NCBI GenBank assembly: GCA_949825065.1
Contig: OX463844.1
Coordinates: 24,647,763 to 24,711,762 of the forward strand
Direction of reading: 5' to 3'
Length of the DNA stretch: 64,000 nt
From: Odontocerum albicorne
Lineage: Eukaryota > Arthropoda > Insecta > Trichoptera > Odontoceridae
Within the stretch, counting starts at the first letter, position 1; every line of letters begins with the position of its first letter. The translations under genes were made by a program, and so were the position numbers. The notes under the pieces are model-generated. The model did not search any database. It had not been told where the DNA came from and was given only the letters and a program-made list of their open reading frames with translations. Of this stretch, positions 33,921-43,482 are shown piece by piece.

Positions 33921-34858
33921 AAATGAAATCTATATGACTTATCTTTATTATACCATTCAGAAAATATCAGCCATTGTTTATTTCCAAATCATGAGGATTT
34001 TTTTTGGCGTTTTTCAGAAATCAAAAAAATATACATATTTGTCATAAATCCGATTTTTTTGGTATACTTTATAAGTACTCGTACAATTTGGAAACCAATA
34101 ATCAAGAAAATATAAAGGGGTTAGGTAGAATTTTTATTTAAACGACCATCTTCAATGTGTTTTTATATACCAAACTAGCTGTAACCCGTGAAAAGTCGTG
34201 GGATTTAAATGAACTTGCTACATGAAAGGTTGAAAAATAATAACTGCTTCATAATATAGCTGCTGCAGCGCAACGTTCCTTGACTTCCTCTTCAGTCTCT
34301 TGCTGTTGTGGCGCTTGTTGAAAAGTCAGCATTTGTTCATTGCTCATGCGCGTTGCTCATCTTTCATTTAGATCCATTCCTGTTTATTTAACTAAAATGT
34401 ATGCCAAATTGAAAACATTAATACTAATAATATTAAACCGCAATTATGACATTAATAATTAAAACGTAATTATTAAACCGCACCCATGGGAACACATATT
34501 CTTACATACGGACGTAAGTCCAACATATTTAATATTGTTTAATTATGATAAATTCTCATATGGATGCATGGTGCATTTCAGAACGAGTTTGAAATGTTTT
34601 TTGGTTCTACACGATTACAGCTTACCCCAATACAGATTTAATTAATTACTGTTAATCTTGGTAACAAGTTAATTATTGTATGCTGATTAGATAATTAATA
34701 CATACGCACATTTAATGGATTTGTTTTAGTCTGCTAAAATATCGTAAAACAGAAAGTTTAATTTTACAATTCTCCCTATCACTGCAAACTTATTATCTCA
34801 CGTCATACAATGACCTACGTGCCCTACTCGTAGTTGTCAAGATACATGTCTTCCCAAC
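33921..34858. other. No gene recognised; possible Helitron-like scrap
   Basis: 'actagctgtaacccgtgaaa' near 34172 and the minus-strand reading MSNEQMLTFQQAPQQQETEE at about 34290-34350 recall insect Helitron ends and N-termini, at low confidence. The rest is AT-rich and unassigned. Confidence 0.25.
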
Positions 34859-34859
34859 C

Positions 34860-34990
34860 AACATTAAAAAAAATAGATTTCAGTCTGGTTTTTATTTGTC
34901 TTGTTTAATATATTTCTGGTTGGTTGGAAGAGATTGCCACATGACAATACATCCGTTAGATTGTACTGTATACGCTTTTGTAACACCTTT
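34860..34990 (+). mobile_element. SINE-1 fragment, head missing
   Basis: 'atttcagtctggtttttatt', 'tctggttggttggaagagat', 'gccacatgacaatacatccg', 'ttgtactgtatacgcttttg'. Confidence 0.65.
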
Positions 34991-36609
34991 ACACTTCGTC
35001 GTATTGCATAATATTTTTTCTAGTTTCATACTTTATTTTATATTTTTGTTTTTGATGCTGTTAAAAAATTGTTTTTTTTTGTAGATCATGTTTTTTAGAT
35101 CTTTTAAATAATAATAATAATAAAATATATTTTTTAGATCGACCTTTGAATTTAATGCTGTTAAAAACACTGGTATTTTCTTGATTGGTTTAGACGTCAT
35201 CCGTTTGTTTATCCAGGCAAATAAATACCTCATTGGTTTACAAAAAAATGATCGTCAAGTTATTCATATTGAATAATGAGCCAATTTACTTTTTCCAGAT
35301 TTATTCGGATGCGGTTATTAAAGTGAACCACGCGTAGTACCTATTACGAGTAGATAAACATATAAATACCAAATACCCAGACTGCCAATAACAACATCAA
35401 AAACCGAAGCAGATTTTCGACTATACTCGTAGGCAATATGGTATATTTATTTTGCGTCATCCATAGGTCATGTCAGCATGAGTGACTTATTGCGCGCTCA
35501 CATTTTTTTCTCAATGGAATTTGTTGACCCATACACAGATTCTAGTATGAAAAAATGATGGTGTATAGAGTCATTTTTAGCATCCAATTTGACATTTTTG
35601 GTACAGCATAAATTTTATGTCAAATTGTTTGGTGTCTACAGGCCTTTTTACATTTTCTTTATATATACTCGTAGTATGATATAACATGGGTGAACTTATT
35701 GCCGTATTACAAATTCCTCCAACTTACCATAAAAGTTATCAAGTGATAAACAGACTGAGCCTTTTTTGTTTCCGGAATAGAATTGGAACCAAAAACAGTA
35801 TAATTAGCATTTGATATTCGTTGACACAAGAAAATAATTGAATCACTTATTTAATAAAATGGTCATGTTATTTTCACTTTCTTGCACAAAACTACCACTT
35901 TCCTTTACTAACACTACTATTTTATTTTATGTAATATTTGTAATCTCTCAATAAGAGTACATTCGATTCCTGAGTTAGAGCGCCCTTGAGGAAAGTCTGC
36001 TCTCTAAACTACGCTATATACGAGGAAAATATCAATTTAAATAAAACCATTTTATATTAAAAAACATTATTAAATATGTAAATTAAGGTCATTCTCATAA
36101 CTAACAACCTGATCTAAGTTTTTTTTTTCAATTACTTTTGATAATATAAATATACAGTTCATCTATTCGAAATACATTTAAAAAAATCATAGTTATTCAG
36201 GCTATGTCAATTTTCAAAGTGCTTTTTTTTCAATTTATTATACGAGTATGACAAAAAATAGATACGAATCCTATATTAAATGAACGATTCAAATATTGAA
36301 CAGGCGGGGTGGGGTATTGTGGAGTAACTTCAAGGTATTTTCATAATACTCGTACTTCAACAGGATAACAAAGGTCCTTGAAAATTTCCCCAGAGAAAAC
36401 TGGGCCATGTTTGCCTTTAATGTAGAGGCTATTAATCACTTTAAATTGTCTACCTCTGACCATATAATTCATTCTCTCGGATTTATTTCACTTTAAACAA
36501 ATTATTTATTTAATAATGATGTTTGACTTCTCTTGCCGGTCATATGTTAACAAATAAATTCTGTCCTAAATAGAAAGGAACAAAAAGTATCGTAACTAAT
36601 AAAAGTTAA
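34991..36609. other. No gene recognised; SINE-1 scrap and clustered octamers
   Basis: A reverse SINE-1 fragment lies at about 35680-35800 ('gggtgaacttattgccgtat', 'gataaacagactgagcc'). Five TACGAGTA/TACTCGTA octamers fall between 35345 and 36354. Otherwise AT-rich. Confidence 0.5.
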
Positions 36610-36614
36610 GTCTG
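36610..36614 (+). repeat. Target-site duplication, left (gtctg)
   Basis: Abuts the first LTR base and is repeated directly after the last LTR at 42183. Confidence 0.85.
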
Positions 36615-37300
36615 TGTATCGGACGTATGCCGTCACCCTTGTGTGTGTATGTGGTATAATGATATAGACAATGGTGTGTAGATCTGGAGGCAAATTTGCC
36701 CTTATAATTTGTATGTTTTATTCTGTAAAAATGCATCATGTAAAATATATTATGTAAAATATCAGTCACATTGAATCCGAATGAGCTCGCGACCGCGGCG
36801 GAAATTGTGCCGTGGCCGAGCCATCGAGACCAAGGCGGAAAGCGGTCAGTCTAAGCGGCCCCGCTAGCCCCGAACATGGGTTAACCTATCGGGCAACGGG
36901 CGCTTACTCTGACTGACTTTCCGCTAATATAGAGCCTCAAATTAAAGCAAAATATATACCTCAAAACATCGCTGTTACTTCTCTACAACTGTGTTTCACT
37001 TCATCTGACCTTCTCCGATCCACCAGAGAGGAATCTCTCTCGATCATCTTCACTTCTCCGGAACCATCGTCACCGAGTCCGTCCCTGGAGCTAGGTCGAG
37101 CGGCCATCTTGGATATCACGTATAGGCTCCGCCCGGAGCAGTGACCAAGCCCCGCCCCTAGACAGAGGCGCATTGACGAACGGAATAAATCGCCACCAAT
37201 TAATATTTTGGTGATTGACGATTTTATCCGCGAGCTGAATTCTTCGAGCATCGCGCAGCGACCAACGCCCTATCTACAGTCTTTGTACCTGTCCGGTACA
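36615..37300 (+). repeat. LTR 1, 686 bp
   Basis: Begins TGTATCGGAC and ends GTCCGGTACA, an imperfect terminal inverted repeat with canonical TG...CA ends. It contains a TATA-like 'ggtataatgatatagaca' near 36653 and an 'aataaa' signal near 37184. The left half has an AT-rich part and the rest is GC-rich. A 96-codon minus-strand ORF lies wholly or mostly within each LTR and has no recognised domain. Confidence 0.9.
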
Positions 37301-37303
37301 AAG

Positions 37304-37320
37304 TGGTCCTTCGAGCCGGA
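37304..37320 (+). promoter_or_regulatory. Primer-binding site, tRNA-Tyr-like
   Basis: TGGTCCTTCGAGCCGGA, three bases after the LTR, is complementary to the 3' end (with CCA) of insect tRNA-Tyr as I recall it. The copy in the second unit is at 39745-39761. Position and the leading TGG are what a minus-strand primer site requires. Confidence 0.8.
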
Positions 37321-37377
37321 TCCGCTGCGTAGTCTCGAGAATCGTCGGCATCAGAAGCAACCTGGATCATCATCATC

Positions 37378-38841
37378 ATGCCGTCTCCTCGTTCTGGCAA
37401 AACTCCCGCAATGGAAGCGAGAGACCAGAGCGACGATTCATCGGACGATGATTGGATTTGGTCCTCACATGCTGATCCGGAGGACGAGATCAGGAGGCTT
37501 CAGAGGGTGCTCCGCAACGCAAAGCGGAAAACGGCCGCTCTTGAGAGAAAGCTGAGACTGCAAGCTGCGACGGATGACGCCATCCGTGGACCATCGGAGG
37601 AACGCGTTCCTGATGCTCTGGCAGCTGATCCCCTGCGGCTCCCCAATGATTGGGTGAGCCAGCCACAGGATCCATACGTGCAGATGGCAGCGATGTTTGC
37701 GGAGCTCATCCGATCTTCACACGAAAGGGGAACCTTAACAGCACCAGCCTGTGAAGTGGTTGTACGGATGATCGCGCTGATCACCGCGATTCGCGACCGA
37801 CATTGCGCGAATCAAGGGCGGATTGGCGCGAACGAACACAGGGCGTGTCCGCAAGATGAGCGGCACACCGAGAAGCAGCGGATGTGCCAGGATACAGCGG
37901 AGCGCAATGGCAATGCGCGATCCGAGCTGACACATCACGCTGAGAGAGAGGACGCCGTCGCCGACCCAAAGGAGAGCGAAGCGTCCGAAAAGGTAGGCGC
38001 AAATCAAGGAAAGATTTGCGCAACCCGAGATTGCGCAAATGGACATTGTGCAACCGGACATTGCGCAAAACGACATTGTGCAATGCGCGCGTCTGCCCGG
38101 AAGGGAGACAACGCGTGTCCGCGAGACGGGCGGCGCGCCGGGATGGGCCAGGATGCGGCGTCGCGTGACCAGAATACGCAACCCGAGCTGACACATCACG
38201 CCGAGGATCAACGGATGCGCCGGGATGAAGCGGAGCGCGCAGAGAACGCGCGACCTTCATCGACACATCGCGCCAAGACAGATGGCGTCGTCGCCATACG
38301 GAAGAAATGCGCGACGTCTGGGGAAGAAATGGCGGCGCGACCATGCCCGCCGCGCTGTGTCGTGGTGAAACCGCGCAAGCCAGGAGGACGGCGTGAAAAG
38401 AGGTCACGGCAGAAACCGGACCGCGCCCTCTCGACAGTGAAAGCGCAAGTGTCACACGTTGGTATCACTTGCGCTACTAATGCGATATTGACACGTGCCA
38501 CCAGATGGACGAAACGGTGCGTGTCAAACTGCCGCCGCCCTAGATACCACAGGACCAACGGCGCGCAGACCACGGAGGAGCTTCGAACCGCGGAGCTTAG
38601 GTTAATTGGGATTGCGCAAAAGGAAACTTTTCGCGCTGACCTAAGAGCTCTGCGGCGCGGCGAAAGTCTCCTCCCTGGTACGAGACTGAGGGGAGTGTCG
38701 CCTTGGCTCGACATCCGAGCGCGAAGAGAACGAGGCGACTCACCACTAGACCAGGGATACATGGAGGCCGGGCGCATCGCATCCAGAGGATGCACGCCTC
38801 ATCTTCCCCCAGCACAGGACATCGCGCGAGTCAATGACTGA
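37378..38841 (+). CDS. 487-codon ORF of the LTR element, first copy (gag-like?)
   Basis: It starts at an ATG 77 bp past the LTR and ends at TGA 38839-38841. Residues 20-27 are acidic (SDDSSDDD). Residues 33-62 form a probable coiled coil (EDEIRRLQRVLRNAKRKTAA and on). Residues about 95-135 are helical and hydrophobic. Residues 219-234 are a run of CA-x-x-H pentapeptides (CANGH, CATGH, CAKRH). Two diverged copies of a block ending in ELTHHAE lie around 150-190 and 245-280. The C-terminal half is very Arg-rich. No RT, protease, integrase or classic CCHC knuckle is visible. The position after the primer site suggests a gag-like or element-specific protein. Overlapping minus-strand ORFs of 158, 195 and 224 codons make codon-level selection doubtful. 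Confidence 0.5.
   Translation: MPSPRSGKTPAMEARDQSDDSSDDDWIWSSHADPEDEIRRLQRVLRNAKRKTAALERKLRLQAATDDAIRGPSEERVPDALAADPLRLPNDWVSQPQDPYVQMAAMFAELIRSSHERGTLTAPACEVVVRMIALITAIRDRHCANQGRIGANEHRACPQDERHTEKQRMCQDTAERNGNARSELTHHAEREDAVADPKESEASEKVGANQGKICATRDCANGHCATGHCAKRHCAMRASARKGDNACPRDGRRAGMGQDAASRDQNTQPELTHHAEDQRMRRDEAERAENARPSSTHRAKTDGVVAIRKKCATSGEEMAARPCPPRCVVVKPRKPGGRREKRSRQKPDRALSTVKAQVSHVGITCATNAILTRATRWTKRCVSNCRRPRYHRTNGAQTTEELRTAELRLIGIAQKETFRADLRALRRGESLLPGTRLRGVSPWLDIRARRERGDSPLDQGYMEAGRIASRGCTPHLPPAQDIARVND
38032..38085 (+). repeat. 15-bp tandem repeat coding CA-x-x-H pentapeptides
   Basis: About 3.5 units of 'tgcgcaaatggacat'-like sequence, repeated at 40473-40526 in the second copy. 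The core is the palindrome-like ttgcgcaa. Confidence 0.75.
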
Positions 38842-39047
38842 CTTGCGCACAAAGCAGACAGATCTACACACCTGCCAAGAACTCGGCGTACCACATACAC
38901 GAATAAACAAGGCGATGATCACGGCTGGCACCCTACCACGAGACCGGGGGACCACGCCGGGAGGATATCAACCTCTGCGAGGTGACAGCGCACACGTCCT
39001 TGCCCATTTAGATGTTGCTCCGAGGATGACTATACGGAGGCAACATC

Positions 39048-39055
39048 GAGGGGAG
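39048..39055 (+). promoter_or_regulatory. Polypurine tract
   Basis: gaggggag directly precedes the TG of LTR 2 and again LTR 3 (41489-41496), the expected plus-strand primer position. It is short for a polypurine tract. Confidence 0.7.
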
Positions 39056-39741
39056 TGTATCGGACGTATGCCGTCACCCTTGTGTGTGTATGTGGTATAA
39101 TGATATAGACAATGGTGTGTAGATCTGGAGGCAAATTTGCCCTTATAATTTGTATGTTTTATTCTGTAAAAATGCATCATGTAAAATATATTATGTAAAA
39201 TATCAGTCACATTGAATCCGAATGAGCTCGCGACCGCGGCGGAAATTGTGCCGTGGCCGAGCCATCGAGACCAAGGCGGAAAGCGGTCAGTCTAAGCGGC
39301 CCCGCTAGCCCCGAACATGGGTTAACCTATCGGGCAACGGGCGCTTACTCTGACTGACTTTCCGCTAATATAGAGCCTCAAATTAAAGCAAAATATATAC
39401 CTCAAAACATCGCTGTTACTTCTCTACAACTGTGTTTCACTTCATCTGACCTTCTCCGATCCACCAGAGAGGAATCTCTCTCGATCATCTTCACTTCTCC
39501 GGAACCATCGTCACCGAGTCCGTCCCTGGAGCTAGGTCGAGCGGCCATCTTGGATATCACGTATAGGCTCCGCCCGGAGCAGTGACCAAGCCCCGCCCCT
39601 AGACAGAGGCGCATTGACGAACGGAATAAATCGCCACCAATTAATATTTTGGTGATTGACGATTTTATCCGCGAGCTGAATTCTTCGAGCATCGCGCAGC
39701 GACCAACGCCCTATCTACAGTCTTTGTACCTGTCCGGTACA
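39056..39741 (+). repeat. LTR 2 (shared middle LTR)
   Basis: Same sequence as LTR 1 where compared. It serves as 3' LTR to unit 1 and 5' LTR to unit 2, with no target duplication at either edge. Confidence 0.9.
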
Positions 39742-39818
39742 AAGTGGTCCTTCGAGCCGGATCCGCTGCGTAGTCTCGAGAATCGTCGGCATCAGAAGCA
39801 ACCTGGATCATCATCATC

Positions 39819-41282
39819 ATGCCGTCTCCTCGTTCTGGCAAAACTCCCGCAATGGAAGCGAGAGACCAGAGCGACGATTCATCGGACGATGATTGGATTT
39901 GGTCCTCACATGCTGATCCGGAGGACGAGATCAGGAGGCTTCAGAGGGTGCTCCGCAACGCAAAGCGGAAAACGGCCGCTCTTGAGAGAAAGCTGAGACT
40001 GCAAGCTGCGACGGATGACGCCATCCGTGGACCATCGGAGGAACGCGTTCCTGATGCTCTGGCAGCTGATCCCCTGCGGCTCCCCAATGATTGGGTGAGC
40101 CAGCCACAGGATCCATACGTGCAGATGGCAGCGATGTTTGCGGAGCTCATCCGATCTTCACACGAAAGGGGAACCTTAACAGCACCAGCCTGTGAAGTGG
40201 TTGTACGGATGATCGCGCTGATCACCGCGATTCGCGACCGACATTGCGCGAATCAAGGGCGGATTGGCGCGAACGAACACAGGGCGTGTCCGCAAGATGA
40301 GCGGCACACCGAGAAGCAGCGGATGTGCCAGGATACAGCGGAGCGCAATGGCAATGCGCGATCCGAGCTGACACATCACGCTGAGAGAGAGGACGCCGTC
40401 GCCGACCCAAAGGAGAGCGAAGCGTCCGAAAAGGTAGGCGCAAATCAAGGAAAGATTTGCGCAACCCGAGATTGCGCAAATGGACATTGTGCAACCGGAC
40501 ATTGCGCAAAACGACATTGTGCAATGCGCGCGTCTGCCCGGAAGGGAGACAACGCGTGTCCGCGAGACGGGCGGCGCGCCGGGATGGGCCAGGATGCGGC
40601 GTCGCGTGACCAGAATACGCAACCCGAGCTGACACATCACGCCGAGGATCAACGGATGCGCCGGGATGAAGCGGAGCGCGCAGAGAACGCGCGACCTTCA
40701 TCGACACATCGCGCCAAGACAGATGGCGTCGTCGCCATACGGAAGAAATGCGCGACGTCTGGGGAAGAAATGGCGGCGCGACCATGCCCGCCGCGCTGTG
40801 TCGTGGTGAAACCGCGCAAGCCAGGAGGACGGCGTGAAAAGAGGTCACGGCAGAAACCGGACCGCGCCCTCTCGACAGTGAAAGCGCAAGTGTCACACGT
40901 TGGTATCACTTGCGCTACTAATGCGATATTGACACGTGCCACCAGATGGACGAAACGGTGCGTGTCAAACTGCCGCCGCCCTAGATACCACAGGACCAAC
41001 GGCGCGCAGACCACGGAGGAGCTTCGAACCGCGGAGCTTAGGTTAATTGGGATTGCGCAAAAGGAAACTTTTCGCGCTGACCTAAGAGCTCTGCGGCGCG
41101 GCGAAAGTCTCCTCCCTGGTACGAGACTGAGGGGAGTGTCGCCTTGGCTCGACATCCGAGCGCGAAGAGAACGAGGCGACTCACCACTAGACCAGGGATA
41201 CATGGAGGCCGGGCGCATCGCATCCAGAGGATGCACGCCTCATCTTCCCCCAGCACAGGACATCGCGCGAGTCAATGACTGA
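39819..41282 (+). CDS. 487-codon ORF of the LTR element, second copy
   Basis: Identical in translation to the copy at 37378-38841, offset by 2441 bp. It has the same primer site upstream (39745-39761) and polypurine tract downstream. The identity implies very recent duplication or gene conversion. Confidence 0.5.
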   Translation: MPSPRSGKTPAMEARDQSDDSSDDDWIWSSHADPEDEIRRLQRVLRNAKRKTAALERKLRLQAATDDAIRGPSEERVPDALAADPLRLPNDWVSQPQDPYVQMAAMFAELIRSSHERGTLTAPACEVVVRMIALITAIRDRHCANQGRIGANEHRACPQDERHTEKQRMCQDTAERNGNARSELTHHAEREDAVADPKESEASEKVGANQGKICATRDCANGHCATGHCAKRHCAMRASARKGDNACPRDGRRAGMGQDAASRDQNTQPELTHHAEDQRMRRDEAERAENARPSSTHRAKTDGVVAIRKKCATSGEEMAARPCPPRCVVVKPRKPGGRREKRSRQKPDRALSTVKAQVSHVGITCATNAILTRATRWTKRCVSNCRRPRYHRTNGAQTTEELRTAELRLIGIAQKETFRADLRALRRGESLLPGTRLRGVSPWLDIRARRERGDSPLDQGYMEAGRIASRGCTPHLPPAQDIARVND

Positions 41283-41496
41283 CTTGCGCACAAAGCAGAC
41301 AGATCTACACACCTGCCAAGAACTCGGCGTACCACATACACGAATAAACAAGGCGATGATCACGGCTGGCACCCTACCACGAGACCGGGGGACCACGCCG
41401 GGAGGATATCAACCTCTGCGAGGTGACAGCGCACACGTCCTTGCCCATTTAGATGTTGCTCCGAGGATGACTATACGGAGGCAACATCGAGGGGAG

Positions 41497-42182
41497 TGTA
41501 TCGGACGTATGCCGTCACCCTTGTGTGTGTATGTGGTATAATGATATAGACAATGGTGTGTAGATCTGGAGGCAAATTTGCCCTTATAATTTGTATGTTT
41601 TATTCTGTAAAAATGCATCATGTAAAATATATTATGTAAAATATCAGTCACATTGAATCCGAATGAGCTCGCGACCGCGGCGGAAATTGTGCCGTGGCCG
41701 AGCCATCGAGACCAAGGCGGAAAGCGGTCAGTCTAAGCGGCCCCGCTAGCCCCGAACATGGGTTAACCTATCGGGCAACGGGCGCTTACTCTGACTGACT
41801 TTCCGCTAATATAGAGCCTCAAATTAAAGCAAAATATATACCTCAAAACATCGCTGTTACTTCTCTACAACTGTGTTTCACTTCATCTGACCTTCTCCGA
41901 TCCACCAGAGAGGAATCTCTCTCGATCATCTTCACTTCTCCGGAACCATCGTCACCGAGTCCGTCCCTGGAGCTAGGTCGAGCGGCCATCTTGGATATCA
42001 CGTATAGGCTCCGCCCGGAGCAGTGACCAAGCCCCGCCCCTAGACAGAGGCGCATTGACGAACGGAATAAATCGCCACCAATTAATATTTTGGTGATTGA
42101 CGATTTTATCCGCGAGCTGAATTCTTCGAGCATCGCGCAGCGACCAACGCCCTATCTACAGTCTTTGTACCTGTCCGGTACA
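41497..42182 (+). repeat. LTR 3
   Basis: Ends GTCCGGTACA at 42182, followed by the gtctg target duplication. Downstream flank is AT-rich again. Confidence 0.9.
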
Positions 42183-42187
42183 GTCTG
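42183..42187 (+). repeat. Target-site duplication, right (gtctg)
   Basis: Matches 36610-36614. Confidence 0.85.
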
Positions 42188-42350
42188 TCTTACCAGAAAG
42201 AAACGAAGAAAAATTTACAATTTTCAAATATCGGAATAAGTTACTGAAAATTTTAAAATGTTGTAAACAAACATTATTGATGGTCCGTCTGTCAAACTTT
42301 GAGTACAAACACCCACATAGCTGGTTTAAAATATTTAGTGACCATCATAA

Positions 42351-42442
42351 CCATAAACGCAGCACCAACATCACCTGACACTGGCGGATACTCTTTCCAT
42401 AAACGCAGCACCAACATCACCTGACACTGGCGGATAGTCTTT
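42351..42442. repeat. 46-bp tandem duplication
   Basis: Two copies of 'ccataaacgcagcaccaaca' and the following 26 bp, with one visible difference (ctctttc/gtctttc). Confidence 0.85.
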
Positions 42443-42469
42443 CATATGAGTTGACGGCCATTATTTCAT

Positions 42470-43140
42470 AATACCATCACGCCATTTTCCTGTCGGGGTA
42501 GGCAGATATGACAGATCTCCATACTTTCCTTTATTGACACACACACAATCATCCGTACACGTTCTCGTACAACTCCTACGATTTCTCCGGCTTTCTAAAT
42601 TTCCTTCTTTCAAAATATTCACTTGATCTAACTATACTTTCTTTGGTCTTGCTTTATCACGCCTTGCACGCACATTTGCAAAAGATATTTGTTTTGTTAG
42701 TCTTTCTTAATGTATTCGTTCTACTTGACCATACTATCTCGGAGTGGTCTTTATTTTACTTAGCACCTTAAGTTCATCCCTAATAACTGCATTCCTTATT
42801 CTGTTATACATTGTCACCCAATGTTTTCTCAATGTACGCATTTCCACAACATTTATTCGGCTCCTATCAGTATTTTTTCATGTCCATGTTTTACTCACAT
42901 ATATCAAAGTTAGTACTAAAATACTGCAGTGGACTATCTATCATCTTTGCGGATTTTAATACTGTCCGGTTCGAGTAAATATGTTTTATTGCCCCATTGA
43001 CTTTGTTTCTTATCACTGCACACCATTGGATATCTCTTAACTCTTCCATCATCTGAGAAAATACTATCACTAATATATAGTAAAATTTCTCAACTAACTC
43101 CAATCTATAACTGTTCATCCATATATTGCATCAAACCCGC
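42470..43140 (-). mobile_element. RT-tail repeat, reverse, near full length
   Basis: Begins with 'taccatcacgccattttcct' and runs through 'cttctttcaaaatattcact', 'tttgttttgttagtctttct', 'cttattctgttatacattgt', 'ctgtccggttcgagtaaata' and 'ctcttaactcttccatcatc' to about 43140. It covers the same span as the forward copy at 33280-33920. Confidence 0.75.
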
Positions 43141-43480
43141 TTCGCTTTAAATGTCAGATGTGTGCAAAGCAGAAGAATCTTCAGTAATGCTCCAAGTGCA
43201 ATAATTCATTCCATTATATGTGCGGTGCGTTGAATTAATTACAGCAAACGATAGAAAAAGTATAAGGAATTAAAATATATTAACTTTTCTGATCTTTCAA
43301 AAATATTAAGGTGACACAGTGTTTCCTGGATATGGGAACTCAAAATTTATTATATATAAAATAACTTTTCAGGCCCTAAGTGGATTGATAATGAACTGAA
43401 TGAATCTAATAAATTGTACGTGCAGTCGAATTGAAGACCACTATATGGAGATAATTGTCATTTTTATCTGCAAAGTATAA
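43141..43480. other. No gene recognised
   Basis: AT-rich spacer up to the mariner. Confidence 0.5.
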
Positions 43481-43482
43481 TA

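Larger units (their letters stand above)
36610..42187 (+). mobile_element. Three-LTR, two-internal tandem array of a non-autonomous LTR retrotransposon
   Basis: The unit period is exactly 2441 bp. The order is LTR (36615-37300), internal (37301-39055), LTR (39056-39741), internal (39742-41496), LTR (41497-42182). A 5-bp direct repeat gtctg flanks the whole array (36610-36614 and 42183-42187) but is absent between units. Open frames on both strands are identical between the two internals, and the LTR stretches I compared are identical. No reverse transcriptase, integrase or protease motif is present. The array is markedly GC-richer than its flanks. It most simply reflects one insertion followed by unequal exchange between LTRs, or insertion of a tandem product. 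Confidence 0.93.

Noticed and set aside
37735..38795. Minus-strand ORFs of 158, 224 and 195 codons in the LTR element (repeated at 40176-41236)
   Set aside because: They overlap each other and the sense ORF, are rich in Arg/Ser/Ala as expected of GC-rich antisense frames, and have no domain.
38834..39100. 88-codon plus ORF overlapping the end of the 487-codon ORF (also 41275-41541)
   Set aside because: It runs into the LTR, has no recognised motif, and the ATG/TGA overlap could be chance.
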